Shown piece by piece: positions 8,487 through 16,997 of a stretch of DNA of 64,000 nucleotides; positions within the stretch are counted from its first letter, which is position 1; every line of letters begins with the position of its first letter. The DNA is from Pseudomonas sp. PH1b. Lineage in GTDB: Bacteria; Pseudomonadota; Gammaproteobacteria; Pseudomonadales; Pseudomonadaceae. Below the pieces are notes generated by a model that was not told the DNA's origin, did no database searches, and was given only the letters and a program-made list of their open reading frames with translations. A program made the translations under genes and the position numbers. The stretch covers positions 60,039 through 124,038 of the forward strand of contig NZ_AYMU01000018.1 of the NCBI RefSeq assembly GCF_000633395.1. The letters are read 5' to 3'.

Positions 8487-9344
8487 ATGTCCTCCCCCTC
8501 TGTTTTGATCGCCGGCTGCGGTGATGTCGGGAGTCGCCTGGCGACTCAGTTGCTGGCCGAGCAATGGCAGGTTCATGGCTTGCGCCGCAACGTGGCGCGC
8601 CTGCCCCAGGGGGTCAAGGCCGTGGCGGGTGACCTGTTCAGCAAGCAATGCCCGGCGGACTGGCCCGATGCTGCCCCGGACTATCTGGTGTACTGCGCTG
8701 CGGCCACCGAGCATGACGAGGCCGGTTATCGCGCCGCCTATGTCGAGGGCTTGCAGCATGTTCTGGGCTGGCTCAGGGAGCGTGGACAGCGGCCCAAGCG
8801 CCTGCTGTTCGTATCCAGCAGCAGCGTCTACGAGCAGAAGGACGGTGAGTGGGTCGACGAGGCTTCTCCCGCCGAGGCGGAAGCCTACTCAGGTCGCGTC
8901 ATGCTGGAAGCGGAGCAGTTGGCCCTGGACAGCGGGATTCCCGCCAGCCGGGTGCGTCTTACCGGTATCTACGGTCCGGGCCGTGAGTGGCTACTGACTC
9001 AGGTGCGGCGAGGCTATCGGGTGGAGACCGATCCGCCGCTGTACGGCAACCGGATTCACGCTGACGATGCAGCAGGCCTGCTGGCGTTTCTGCTCAAGGC
9101 CGACCAGCGTGGTGCGGCATTGGATGACTGCTACATAGGCGTCGACGATTCGCCTGCGCCGTTGGCCGAGGTGGTCGGCTGGTTGCGTGAATACCTGGGG
9201 GTGACCGAGTGGGCGGCAGATGCCAGCGTTCGTCGCACGGGCAGCAAGCGTTGCAGCAATGCCAGGGCGCGAGCACTGGGTTGGGTGCCGCGCTACCTGA
9301 GTTATCGCGAGGGTTATGCGGCGATTCTCGAAGGGCAGGGCTGA
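8487..9344 (+). CDS. YeeZ-like NAD(P)-binding epimerase/dehydratase-family protein
   Basis: This 285-residue protein has an N-terminal Rossmann fold with the glycine motif 'AGCGDVGSR' (about residues 8-16) and the 'FVSSSSVYEQ' strand typical of extended SDRs. The usual YxxxK catalytic pair is not seen. In its place is 'YSGRVMLEAE', resembling 'SGRVLEELE' of E. coli YeeZ, so it belongs to that poorly characterised branch. The substrate is unknown. The start ATG has a good Shine-Dalgarno (AAGGAG, 8474-8479). It is divergent from exbB. Confidence 0.82.
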   Translation: MSSPSVLIAGCGDVGSRLATQLLAEQWQVHGLRRNVARLPQGVKAVAGDLFSKQCPADWPDAAPDYLVYCAAATEHDEAGYRAAYVEGLQHVLGWLRERGQRPKRLLFVSSSSVYEQKDGEWVDEASPAEAEAYSGRVMLEAEQLALDSGIPASRVRLTGIYGPGREWLLTQVRRGYRVETDPPLYGNRIHADDAAGLLAFLLKADQRGAALDDCYIGVDDSPAPLAEVVGWLREYLGVTEWAADASVRRTGSKRCSNARARALGWVPRYLSYREGYAAILEGQG

Positions 9345-9390
9345 CTCGCCGGCCCGTTCGCAGCTGCCGCATGCGGTAGCTGCGGGAGGC

Positions 9391-10131
9391 TTACCGCTTT
9401 TCCAGCAACCACTGCTGGCTGCCCGGGGTCAACGAAGGTACTTCGTCGGCCAGGGCGGTATTCACTGCCTGGAAAATTTCCAGCTGTTGATCCTTGCGCA
9501 CAAAGATCCATGAGTTGCCCTGGCCATTGAGCTGCAGCCAGATGCTGTCGTTGCCGCCGCTCATGGAGGCGCAGTCGCCAGCCAGGCACAAGGCGTAGCG
9601 ATCAGCCCCGGGCAGGCCCTGGACCGCACCGTTTGCCTGGAACTGCACTTCGTTGCCAAGGCCTGGGCCGTTGACGATCTTCCACTTGCCCCCCAGGTAG
9701 GCCGAGTACAAGGCGCGCTCGAAGTTGGCACCCAGTGGCGCACCTTCGGGAGCGGGCTCCTTGGGCCGGTCAAAGACCTGTTCGGGTTCGTTGTCGTTGG
9801 CCACTTGCAGCAGTTGCTTGCCGTTGCGCTTGAGTTCAGTGGCGGCGCTGCCATAGAACTCGACCTTGGCCGGGCTTGCGCCGTCGCCGATGATCTTGCC
9901 TTCGACGGTTTCGAAGCCATTGGTGTAGCGGGCCTGGCCAGCCTTGGTGTTGAGTTCCCACTCCAGGTTCGGGCCGTAAGCCTGGAGGGCTTCACGCAAA
10001 GGGCCACCTTTGGAGGCTGCGTCGATCGCTACCTGATTGATCCAGATGCCGCCAACATCGTTTTTGGCGGGGTCGCTGGCACAACCGCCGAGCAATACGG
10101 CGAGCAGCGAAACAGCTAGCGCTTTGCGCAT
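9391..10131 (-). CDS. Predicted lipoprotein, conserved hypothetical
   Basis: This 246-residue protein has an N-terminal signal ending in the lipobox LGGC, with the acylated cysteine at residue 17. The mature part reads as beta-rich repeats ('GGIWINQVAID', 'GKWKIVNGPGLGNEVQFQ', 'SIWLQLNGQGNSWIFVRK') and has a Cys pair near residues 182 and 187. No catalytic motif is recognised. It lies between the YeeZ-like gene and ridA, as its counterparts do in other Pseudomonas genomes. Its role in the envelope is unknown. Confidence 0.82.
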   Translation of the reverse strand: MRKALAVSLLAVLLGGCASDPAKNDVGGIWINQVAIDAASKGGPLREALQAYGPNLEWELNTKAGQARYTNGFETVEGKIIGDGASPAKVEFYGSAATELKRNGKQLLQVANDNEPEQVFDRPKEPAPEGAPLGANFERALYSAYLGGKWKIVNGPGLGNEVQFQANGAVQGLPGADRYALCLAGDCASMSGGNDSIWLQLNGQGNSWIFVRKDQQLEIFQAVNTALADEVPSLTPGSQQWLLEKR

Positions 10132-10150
10132 GACGAAATCCTTTCAGAAC

Positions 10151-10179
10151 GAAAACGGCGCAGCCTGAAGAGCTGCGCC
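10151..10179 (-). terminator. Probable terminator after ridA
   Basis: GGCGCAGC (10157-10164) pairs with GCTGCGCC (10172-10179). On the minus strand, just after the ridA stop, the stem is followed by GTTTTC. Confidence 0.6.
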
Positions 10180-10186
10180 GCGGGTG

Positions 10187-10567
10187 TTACTCGATGACCA
10201 GAATGGCATCCATTTCAACCTGCGAGCCCTTTGGCAGGGCGGCCACGCCAATGGCGGCGCGGGCTGGGTAGGGCTGTTCGAAGTACTTGCCCATGATCTC
10301 GTTGACCTTGGCGAAGTGGCTCAGGTCGGTGAGGAAGATGTTCAGCTTGACGATGTCCTTGAACGAACCGCCAGCGGCTTCGGCCACCGACTTGAGGTTC
10401 TCGAACACCTGGACGGTCTGGGCTTCGAAGCCTTCCACCAGTTCCATGGTCTTTGGATCGAGAGGGATCTGGCCCGACATGTAGACAGTGTTGCCGGCCT
10501 TGATCGCCTGGGAGTAGGTACCGATGGCGGCTGGGGCCTTGTCGCTGGTGATAACAGTCTTGGTCAT
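10187..10567 (-). CDS. ridA: 2-iminobutanoate/2-iminopropanoate deaminase RidA
   Basis: RidA hydrolyses reactive enamine/imine intermediates made by PLP enzymes to 2-keto acids, protecting other PLP enzymes in the cytosol. The 126-residue length is typical of the YjgF/YER057c/UK114 family. The conserved 'GTYSQAIKAGNTVYMSGQIPLDP' region is at about residues 16-38. The catalytic Arg is in 'PYPARAAIGVAALP' near residue 105. It starts 24 bp after the spoT stop, so it is probably cotranscribed with spoT, as is usual in Pseudomonas. Confidence 0.95.
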   Translation of the reverse strand: MTKTVITSDKAPAAIGTYSQAIKAGNTVYMSGQIPLDPKTMELVEGFEAQTVQVFENLKSVAEAAGGSFKDIVKLNIFLTDLSHFAKVNEIMGKYFEQPYPARAAIGVAALPKGSQVEMDAILVIE

Positions 10568-10591
10568 GAATGACTCCTTGTAATGGGCGGG

Positions 10592-12697
10592 CTACGCACG
10601 CATGCGGGTGATGCGGATGACCCCGGTCAGGGCGCGCAGTTTCTTGATCACACGGGCCAGGTGCACGCGGTCGTGCACGCTGACCACCAGTTGGACCACG
10701 CTGATGCGACCATCGCGTTCGTCCATGCTGATTTTCTCGATATTGCCGTCGGCAGCGTTGACGCTGCTGGCCAGCAGCGCGATCAGGCCGCGCTGATGCT
10801 CCAGCTCGACCCGCAGCTCTACGTTGAACTCGCCGGTGACATCCTTGGCCCAGGAGAGCTGGATGCATTTTTCCGGGTTGTGGCGGATTTCGCTGATATT
10901 GCGGCAGTTGTCCAGGTGCACCACCATCCCTTTGCCGGCCGACAGGTGGCCGACAATGGGGTCGCCAGGGATCGGCGTGCAGCATTTGGCGTAGCTCAGG
11001 ACCAGGCCCTCAGTGCCACGGATCGCCAGCGGGCCTTCCGGGCTTGGCAGCTGTTCGCCTTCGCCCAGCAGGCGGCGAGCCACGACATAGGCCATGCGGT
11101 TGCCCAGGCCGATGTCTTCCAGCAGGTCTTCGATCAGTTCCAGGCGGTATTCCTGGAGGATGGCCTGGATCCGTTCTGCCGGGATTTTTTCCAGAGAGCT
11201 GTCGAAGCCGTTGAGCACCTTGTTCAGCAGGCGTTCGCCGAGGCTGATGGACTCGGAACGGCGCTGCAGCTTGAGGGCGTGACGAATGTGGGTGCGGGCC
11301 TTGCCGGTGACCACGAAGTTGAGCCAGGCCGGGTTCGGGCGTGCGCCCGGGGCGCTGACGATTTCCACCGTGGAACCGCTTTGCAGGGGTTCGGACAGTG
11401 GCGCCAGGCGCCGGTTGATCCGGCAGGCGATGCAACTGTTGCCGACATCGGTGTGCACCGCGTAGGCGAAGTCCACCGCTGTGGAGCCTTTGGGCAGCTC
11501 CATGATCCGGCCTTTGGGCGTGAACACGTAGACCTCGTCCGGGAACAGGTCGATCTTCACGCTCTCGATGAATTCCAGGGAGTTGCCGGCGCGTTGCTGC
11601 ATTTCCAGCACGCCCTTGACCCACTGGCGGGCGCGGGCGTGGGTGCCTTTGGGCTGTTCGTCGCCACTGGATTTGTACAGCCAGTGGGCGGCGATGCCGT
11701 TATTGGCCATTTCTTCCATTTCCCGGGTGCGGATCTGGATCTCGATCGGTACCCCGTGCATGCCGAACAGCGTGGTGTGCAGTGACTGGTAGCCGTTGGC
11801 CTTGGGAATGGCGATGTAGTCCTTGAAGCGTCCCGGCAGTGGCTTGTACAGATTATGTACAGCGCCGAGCACGCGGTAGCAGGTGTCTACCTTGTCGACG
11901 ATGATGCGGAACGCATAGACGTCCATGATCTCGTTGAAGGCCCGGCGTTTGCCGCGCATCTTCTTGTAGATGCCATACAGGTGTTTCTGGCGACCGCTGA
12001 CCTCGCCCTGGATGCCATCGATGGCCAGGCAGTGGCTCAGGGATTCTTCGATCTTGTTGACGATTTCCTTGCGGTTGCCCCGGGCGCGCTTGACCGCCTG
12101 GTAGATCCGCGCGGAACGCATCGGGTGCATCGCCTTGAAGCCCAGGTCTTCGAATTCGATACGGACGCTGTGCATGCCCAGGCGGTTGGCGATGGGAGCG
12201 TAGATCTCCAGGGTTTCCTTGGCGATCCTGCGGCGCTTCTCGCCGGACAGCACTTCCAGGGTGCGCATGTTGTGCAGGCGGTCCGCCAGTTTGACCAGGA
12301 TCACGCGAATATCGCGGGCCATGGCCATGGCCATCTTCTGGAAGTTTTCCGCTTGGGCTTCGGCCTTGGTCTCGAAGTTCATCTGGGTCAGTTTGCTGAC
12401 CCCGTCCACGAGTTCGGCCACGGTTTCACCAAACTGCGCTTGCAGCGCTTCCTTGGCGATACCGGTGTCTTCGATCACGTCATGCAGCATCGCGGCCATC
12501 AGGCTCTGATGGTCCATGTGCATGTCGGCAAGAATGTTCGCTACCGCGAGGGGGTGCGTGACGTACGCCTCGCCGCTGCGACGGCGTTGACCGTCATGGG
12601 CTTGTTCGGCGTAGAAATACGCTCGGCGGACCAGATTGACCTGGTCCGTGCCGAGATAGGTCGATAAGCGATCGGCGAGGGCGTCTATGCTCGGCAT
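10592..12697 (-). CDS. spoT: Bifunctional (p)ppGpp synthetase/hydrolase SpoT
   Basis: SpoT makes and degrades the stringent-response alarmones pppGpp and ppGpp. The 701-residue protein has an HD hydrolase domain with the HDxxED motif intact (His72, Asp73, Glu76-Asp77). A RelA/SpoT synthetase domain follows, with 'EIQIRTREMEEMA' and 'GIAAHW'. Then come a TGS domain (about 385-445) and a C-terminal ACT domain (about 625-700). The intact hydrolase motif separates it from RelA. It lies in rpoZ-spoT-ridA order, 57 bp after rpoZ. Confidence 0.97.
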   Translation of the reverse strand: MPSIDALADRLSTYLGTDQVNLVRRAYFYAEQAHDGQRRRSGEAYVTHPLAVANILADMHMDHQSLMAAMLHDVIEDTGIAKEALQAQFGETVAELVDGVSKLTQMNFETKAEAQAENFQKMAMAMARDIRVILVKLADRLHNMRTLEVLSGEKRRRIAKETLEIYAPIANRLGMHSVRIEFEDLGFKAMHPMRSARIYQAVKRARGNRKEIVNKIEESLSHCLAIDGIQGEVSGRQKHLYGIYKKMRGKRRAFNEIMDVYAFRIIVDKVDTCYRVLGAVHNLYKPLPGRFKDYIAIPKANGYQSLHTTLFGMHGVPIEIQIRTREMEEMANNGIAAHWLYKSSGDEQPKGTHARARQWVKGVLEMQQRAGNSLEFIESVKIDLFPDEVYVFTPKGRIMELPKGSTAVDFAYAVHTDVGNSCIACRINRRLAPLSEPLQSGSTVEIVSAPGARPNPAWLNFVVTGKARTHIRHALKLQRRSESISLGERLLNKVLNGFDSSLEKIPAERIQAILQEYRLELIEDLLEDIGLGNRMAYVVARRLLGEGEQLPSPEGPLAIRGTEGLVLSYAKCCTPIPGDPIVGHLSAGKGMVVHLDNCRNISEIRHNPEKCIQLSWAKDVTGEFNVELRVELEHQRGLIALLASSVNAADGNIEKISMDERDGRISVVQLVVSVHDRVHLARVIKKLRALTGVIRITRMRA

Positions 12698-12754
12698 GAT
12701 ATCTCCTGCCGTAAGCTGTGATCCCGCGCCGTGCTACGTCGACCAGGCATGGAC

Positions 12755-13018
12755 TCAGACGGTCTCGTTGGACTCGTCCTCGAAAGCAGCAAAAAGCGGT
12801 TCATCTTCAACGATTTCGGCTTCGGCGATAGCTGCGTAGTCGATCAGGCCTTCAGCGATTTCGCGCAGGGCGACAACGGTAGGCTTGTCGTTTTCCCATG
12901 CTACTTTCGGCTCTTTGCCGCCGGTGGCCAGTTGACGGGCACGCTTGGTAGAGAGCATGACCAGCTCAAAGCGGTTATCCACGTGTTCTAGACAGTCTTC
13001 AACGGTTACGCGGGCCAT
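12755..13018 (-). CDS. rpoZ: RNA polymerase omega subunit
   Basis: Omega is the small subunit that helps assemble the beta' subunit and takes part in ppGpp binding. This 87-residue protein begins at the ATG at 13018, because the family N-terminus is 'MARVTVEDCLEHVDNRFELV'. The conserved 'LSTKRARQL' and 'KPTVVALREIAEG' segments are present, and the tail is acidic. The gene lies upstream of spoT and 168 bp downstream of gmk, from which it is separated by a strong hairpin. Confidence 0.96.
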   Translation of the reverse strand: MARVTVEDCLEHVDNRFELVMLSTKRARQLATGGKEPKVAWENDKPTVVALREIAEGLIDYAAIAEAEIVEDEPLFAAFEDESNETV

Positions 13019-13081
13019 GGTCTTCCTCGTAGCAAATGCAATATGCGCGCTGCCCGGATGGGCGAGCGGACTCAACAGTTT

Positions 13082-13118
13082 AAAAAATCACCAGCGTTTA
13101 GGGAAGCGCTGATTTTTT
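13082..13118 (-). terminator. Hairpin terminator between gmk and rpoZ
   Basis: A-rich and T-rich flanks surround a stem with arms ending CAGCG and CGCTG. On the minus strand the stem runs into a six-T tract, so it can end gmk transcription before rpoZ. The symmetric A/T flanks would let it act in both directions. Confidence 0.7.
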
Positions 13119-13186
13119 GACCAAGCTCTTCAACGCGCTGCAAGTGCCAATGTAAAGCGCTTGCAGCGGTTTTGGGAAGTGCTGTT

Positions 13187-13807
13187 TTAACCCAGCAGTT
13201 CGGCCAGCAATTTGCCGAAGCGCTGTTGCTGGCGTTTCTGTTGCAGCTGGTTGGAGCGGAAAATCGCTTTCAGGTCGTCCAGCGCGTGGGCGAAATCATC
13301 GTTGATGATCAGGTAGTCGTAGTCGACGTAGTGGCTCATTTCGCTGACGGCTTCACGCATCCGTCCTTCGATGACCTCGTCGCTGTCCTGGCCGCGGTTG
13401 GTCAGGCGCTGGTGCAAGGCCTGCAATGATGGCGGCAGGATGAAGATCGAGCGCGCCTGGGGCATCAGCTTGCGCACCTGCTCGGCGCCCTGCCAGTCGA
13501 TTTCCAGGATCAGGTCGTGGCCCTGATCCAGGGTCTGCTGCAGGTGGCTTTGCGAGGTGCCATAGAGGTTGCCAAACACTTCCGCGCGCTCGAGAAAGTC
13601 GCCGTGCTCGATCATCTTCACGAACTCGCTGCGTTCGACGAAGTGGTAGTTCACGCCATTCACTTCGCCCGGGCGCATGGCGCGGGTGGTGTGGGAGACC
13701 GACACGCGGATCTCCGGGTTGGCGTCGGTCAGGGCCTTGACCAGGCTGCTCTTGCCTGCGCCCGAGGGGGCGGAAATGATGTAGAGGGTGCCGGTGCTGT
13801 GGGTCAT
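13187..13807 (-). CDS. gmk: Guanylate kinase
   Basis: This enzyme converts GMP to GDP using ATP. The protein is 206 residues from the ATG at 13807, preceded by AAGG at about 8 nt. A longer TTG start at 13825 is possible but would overlap yicC. The P-loop 'SAPSGAGKS' is at residues 12-20. GMP-binding segments 'VSHTTRAMRPGE' and 'GVNYHFV' follow, as does 'ILEIDWQGAEQV'. It lies just downstream of yicC, the usual pairing. Confidence 0.96.
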   Translation of the reverse strand: MTHSTGTLYIISAPSGAGKSSLVKALTDANPEIRVSVSHTTRAMRPGEVNGVNYHFVERSEFVKMIEHGDFLERAEVFGNLYGTSQSHLQQTLDQGHDLILEIDWQGAEQVRKLMPQARSIFILPPSLQALHQRLTNRGQDSDEVIEGRMREAVSEMSHYVDYDYLIINDDFAHALDDLKAIFRSNQLQQKRQQQRFGKLLAELLG

Positions 13808-13817
13808 GTCAGTTGCC

Positions 13818-14681
13818 TTACTCAATGTTCTGCACTTGTTCGCGCATCTGCTCGATCAACACCTTGAGGTTGACCGCAGCCTGGGTGCTGCGCGGGTCGA
13901 AGGCCTTGGAGCCCAGGGTATTGGCTTCACGGTTGAGTTCCTGCATCAGAAAGTCCAGGCGCCGGCCGGCAGCGCCGCCGGACTTGAGTACGCGGCGGAC
14001 TTCAATGATGTGGGTGCTCAAGCGGTCGAGTTCTTCGGCGACGTCGCTTTTCTGTGCCAGCAGGACCATCTCCTGTTCGAGGCGGGTCGGATCCAGCTCG
14101 GCTTGCATGTCGGCGAAGCGGTCGAGGACTTTCTGGCGTTGGGCTGCGAGCATCTGCGGGACCAGCTCGCGCAAGGTCACTACGTCTTCCTCTATGGAGG
14201 ACAGGCGTTCGTTGATCAGGCGCGCCAGTTCGGCGCCTTCGCGCTCGCGGCCATTCTTCAGCTCCTTCAGGCCCTGGTTGAACAGGGCCAGGGCGTCGCT
14301 GTTCAAGGCTTGCGGGTCGCTGGCGTCGGCCACCAGCACCCCTGGCCAGGCCAAAACTTCCAGTGGGTTGAGCGGCGCAGGCTGCTGGATCAGGCTGGCC
14401 ACGGTCTCGGCGGCAGCGACCAGTTGCGCAGCACGCTCACGATCGACCTGCAGGGGCTTGCCGGCGGTTTCTTCAGTGAAGCGCAGGGTGCACTCGACCT
14501 TGCCCCGTGAAAGGCCCTGGCGCAAGGCTTCGCGAACGGCGCCTTCAAGATCGCGAAAGGCTTCCGGCAAGCGCAGGTGCGGCTCCAGGTAGCGGCTGTT
14601 GACCGAGCGCAGCTCCCAGCTCAGGGTGCCCTGGGTACCGGCCCGTTCGACCCGGGCGAAGGCGGTCATGCTATGCACCAT
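13818..14681 (-). CDS. yicC: YicC/YloC family endoribonuclease
   Basis: This 287-residue protein starts with the family signature 'MVHSMTAFARVE' and 'WELRSVNSRYLE'. It has a long charged helical middle and the conserved C-terminal segment 'DFLMQELNREANTLGSKA'. The YicC family is linked to small-RNA turnover and is reported to have endoribonuclease activity. The biochemical role in Pseudomonas is less certain. It is divergent from rph and immediately upstream of gmk. Confidence 0.92.
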   Translation of the reverse strand: MVHSMTAFARVERAGTQGTLSWELRSVNSRYLEPHLRLPEAFRDLEGAVREALRQGLSRGKVECTLRFTEETAGKPLQVDRERAAQLVAAAETVASLIQQPAPLNPLEVLAWPGVLVADASDPQALNSDALALFNQGLKELKNGREREGAELARLINERLSSIEEDVVTLRELVPQMLAAQRQKVLDRFADMQAELDPTRLEQEMVLLAQKSDVAEELDRLSTHIIEVRRVLKSGGAAGRRLDFLMQELNREANTLGSKAFDPRSTQAAVNLKVLIEQMREQVQNIE

Positions 14682-14910
14682 GGAGGTACCTCCGATTCAG
14701 TGCCGGCGCCAACCGCGTGCGGGTTGAACGGGCCTGATAGTGATGAATTAAAGCCGACAGGCGGCGAAGGCGCAGGATTGTAGCGCAGTGCGGTGGGCGG
14801 CCCCAAACCTTGGTGCCGGCAATGGACGGCAGGTCGTCGCAACAGGACCGATCTGAGGTACAAATGTGCTTTCGGCCTTTTTGGGCGTGCCCTGGTGCAG
14901 TTGCGGGCTT

Positions 14911-14916
14911 TATAAT
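14911..14916 (+). promoter_or_regulatory. Probable -10 element for rph
   Basis: A perfect TATAAT lies 38 bp upstream of the rph start codon. No clear -35 hexamer is seen at normal spacing. Confidence 0.5.
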
Positions 14917-14953
14917 GCTCGGCAGTTTTCCGTCCTCGTACAGGTGTTCCCCT

Positions 14954-15676
14954 ATGAAACGTCCAAGTGGTCGCGCTGCCGATCAGCTCCGCTCGATCCG
15001 CATCACCCGCAACTACACCAAACACGCAGAGGGATCTGTACTGGTCGAGTTCGGTGATACCAAAGTGATCTGCACCGTCAGCGTCGAGAACGGCGTGCCG
15101 CGTTTCCTTAAGGGCCAGGGCCAGGGTTGGCTGACCGCCGAGTACGGCATGCTGCCGCGCGCTACCGGTGAGCGCAATCAGCGTGAGGCCAGCCGTGGCA
15201 AGCAGGGCGGTCGTACCCTGGAGATTCAGCGCCTGATCGGTCGCTCCCTGCGTGCAGCCCTGGACATGTCCAAGCTGGGCGACGTCACCCTGTATGTCGA
15301 TTGCGATGTGATCCAGGCCGACGGCGGCACCCGTACCGCCTCGATCACCGGTGCCATGGTTGCCCTGGTCGATGCCTTGAAAGTGATCAAGAAGCGTGGC
15401 GGCCTGAAGGGTGGCGATCCGCTCAAGCAGATGATCGCGGCGGTGTCCGTGGGCATGTACCAGGGCGAGCCGGTGCTTGACCTGGATTACCTGGAGGATT
15501 CGGCAGCCGAAACCGATCTCAACGTAGTGATGACCAGCACCGGTGGTTTCATCGAAGTGCAGGGCACCGCCGAGGGCGCACCGTTCCAGCCTGCGGAATT
15601 GAACGCGATGCTGGCGCTGGCACAGAAAGGCATGACCGAGATCTTCCAACTGCAACAGGCTGCACTCGCCGATTGA
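14954..15676 (+). CDS. rph: Ribonuclease PH
   Basis: RNase PH is a phosphorolytic 3'-5' exoribonuclease that trims tRNA 3' ends. The 240-residue length from the ATG at 14954 matches the family. The start 'MKRPSGRAADQLRSIRITRNYTKHAEGSVL' is canonical. The phosphate-binding arginine segment 'RSLRAALDM' and the 'YVDCDVIQADGGTRTASITGA' block are intact. It is followed 30 bp later by a small membrane protein gene. Confidence 0.96.
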   Translation: MKRPSGRAADQLRSIRITRNYTKHAEGSVLVEFGDTKVICTVSVENGVPRFLKGQGQGWLTAEYGMLPRATGERNQREASRGKQGGRTLEIQRLIGRSLRAALDMSKLGDVTLYVDCDVIQADGGTRTASITGAMVALVDALKVIKKRGGLKGGDPLKQMIAAVSVGMYQGEPVLDLDYLEDSAAETDLNVVMTSTGGFIEVQGTAEGAPFQPAELNAMLALAQKGMTEIFQLQQAALAD

Positions 15677-15706
15677 TGAGTGCCGGTCCCCAGCAAGGAG
15701 AGCGCC

Positions 15707-16075
15707 ATGAGCGATGAACAACTGCCGCTGCCTACCCCGAGCCATGAGGTTCGGCAGTGGGCGATGTTTTGCCATTTATCGGCCTTGCTGGGGATCTGGG
15801 TGCCGTTCGGCACCTTGATCGGGCCGTTGATTCTCTGGCAGCTCAAACGTGAGACCGATCCCTTCATTGATGCCCAAGGCAAGGAAGCGCTGAATTTTCA
15901 GCTGACGGTGGCGATCGCCTCGGCGGTGTGCTTCCTGCTGATGTTCGTATTCATCGGCTTCATTCTATTTGGCCTGCTTGCCATCGGCGCGCTGGTGCTG
16001 ACCATCATCGGCGGCGTCAAGGCGGGAGAGGGTGTGGCTTATCGCTATCCCTTCACCTGGCGCCTGATCAAATAG
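15707..16075 (+). CDS. DUF4870 (Tic20-like) small membrane protein
   Basis: This 122-residue protein starts at the ATG at 15707 after a strong AAGGAG. The core 'WAMFCHLSALLGIWVPFGTLIGPLILWQLKRETDPFIDAQGKEALNFQ' pattern is the DUF4870 signature. Three or four hydrophobic helices follow, the last ending at 'VAYRYPFTWRLIK'. Function is not known. It sits between rph and the convergent crc gene, ahead of a shared terminator. Confidence 0.85.
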   Translation: MSDEQLPLPTPSHEVRQWAMFCHLSALLGIWVPFGTLIGPLILWQLKRETDPFIDAQGKEALNFQLTVAIASAVCFLLMFVFIGFILFGLLAIGALVLTIIGGVKAGEGVAYRYPFTWRLIK

Positions 16076-16088
16076 AACGGGCACGCAC

Positions 16089-16118
16089 AAAAAAGCCGAC
16101 ATCACTGTCGGCTTTTTT
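16089..16118. terminator. Bidirectional terminator between the DUF4870 gene and crc
   Basis: Six A, GCCGAC, a 6-nt loop, GTCGGC and six T form a symmetric stem. It serves both convergent genes. Confidence 0.85.
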
Positions 16119-16136
16119 GTGGCGATGAAAAGACGC

Positions 16137-16916
16137 TTAGATAGTCAGCGTCCAGTCATAGTCCACGATCAGCGGAGCGTGCTGCGAAAAGCGCGGCTGG
16201 CGCGGCAGGCGTGCACTGCGAACGAAGCGGCGCAGCCCGGGAGTCAGCAACTGGTAGTCGAAACGCCAGCCGAGGTTGAGCATCTCGGCCTGTTCGTTGT
16301 CCGGCCACCAGCTGTACTGGTCACCTTCGCGGCTGACTTCGCGCAAGGCATCGACATAGCCCATGTTGCCAACGATCTCGTCCATCCAGGCGCGTTCAGG
16401 CGCCAGGAAGCCCGGAGATTGCTGGCTGTCGCGCCAGTTCTTGATATCCAGCTTCTGTTGCGCCACATACAGCGAGCCACAATAAATGTACTCGCGGCGT
16501 TTGCGCCGCTGTTTATCCAGATAGCGGGCGAAGTCATCCATCAACTTGAACTTCTGGTTCAAGTCTTCATCGCCGTTCTGCCCTGATGGAAGCAGCAAGG
16601 TTGCGATGCTGACCTTGTCGAAATCGGCTTGCAGGTAGCGCCCGTAACGATCGGCTGTCTCGAAGCCGAGGCCGCTGATGACCGCCTTCGGCTGCAACCG
16701 CGAATACAAAGCCACACCGCCTTGGGCAGGGACTTCAGCATCGCAGGCATAAAGGAAGTAGCCATCCAGTTGGAAGGCTGGGTCGTCCAGTTCAAAGGCA
16801 GAGGCGCGGGTGTCCTGCAGGCAGATGACGTCGGCATTCTGTGCTTGCAGCCAACTGAGCAAACCACGCTCGACTGCCGCCTGAATACCATTGACGTTCA
16901 CACTGATGATCCGCAT
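16137..16916 (-). CDS. crc: Catabolite repression control protein Crc
   Basis: Crc works with Hfq to block translation of catabolic mRNAs carrying A-rich motifs, giving carbon catabolite repression in Pseudomonas. The protein is 259 residues from the ATG at 16916 ('MRIISVNVNGIQAAVERGLL'). The exonuclease III-like fold is clear, but catalytic positions are changed. 'LQDTRA' replaces the LQE of the nuclease, 'CGSLYVAQ' replaces the Asp-x-Asn pair, and 'FSQHAPL' replaces SDHxP. This agrees with the known loss of nuclease activity. It is divergent from pyrE, as in P. aeruginosa. Confidence 0.95.
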   Translation of the reverse strand: MRIISVNVNGIQAAVERGLLSWLQAQNADVICLQDTRASAFELDDPAFQLDGYFLYACDAEVPAQGGVALYSRLQPKAVISGLGFETADRYGRYLQADFDKVSIATLLLPSGQNGDEDLNQKFKLMDDFARYLDKQRRKRREYIYCGSLYVAQQKLDIKNWRDSQQSPGFLAPERAWMDEIVGNMGYVDALREVSREGDQYSWWPDNEQAEMLNLGWRFDYQLLTPGLRRFVRSARLPRQPRFSQHAPLIVDYDWTLTI

Positions 16917-16997
16917 AAATGGCCCCAAAAATCACGTGCGTGTATGATACCCGAGCTCTACCTAATTAGCTAAATCCGTGGTATCTGGGGTTTTTTC

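Noticed and set aside
13187..13825. TTG start at 13825 for gmk
   Set aside because: It would overlap yicC, and the ATG at 13807 has an AAGG at good spacing and the usual N-terminus.
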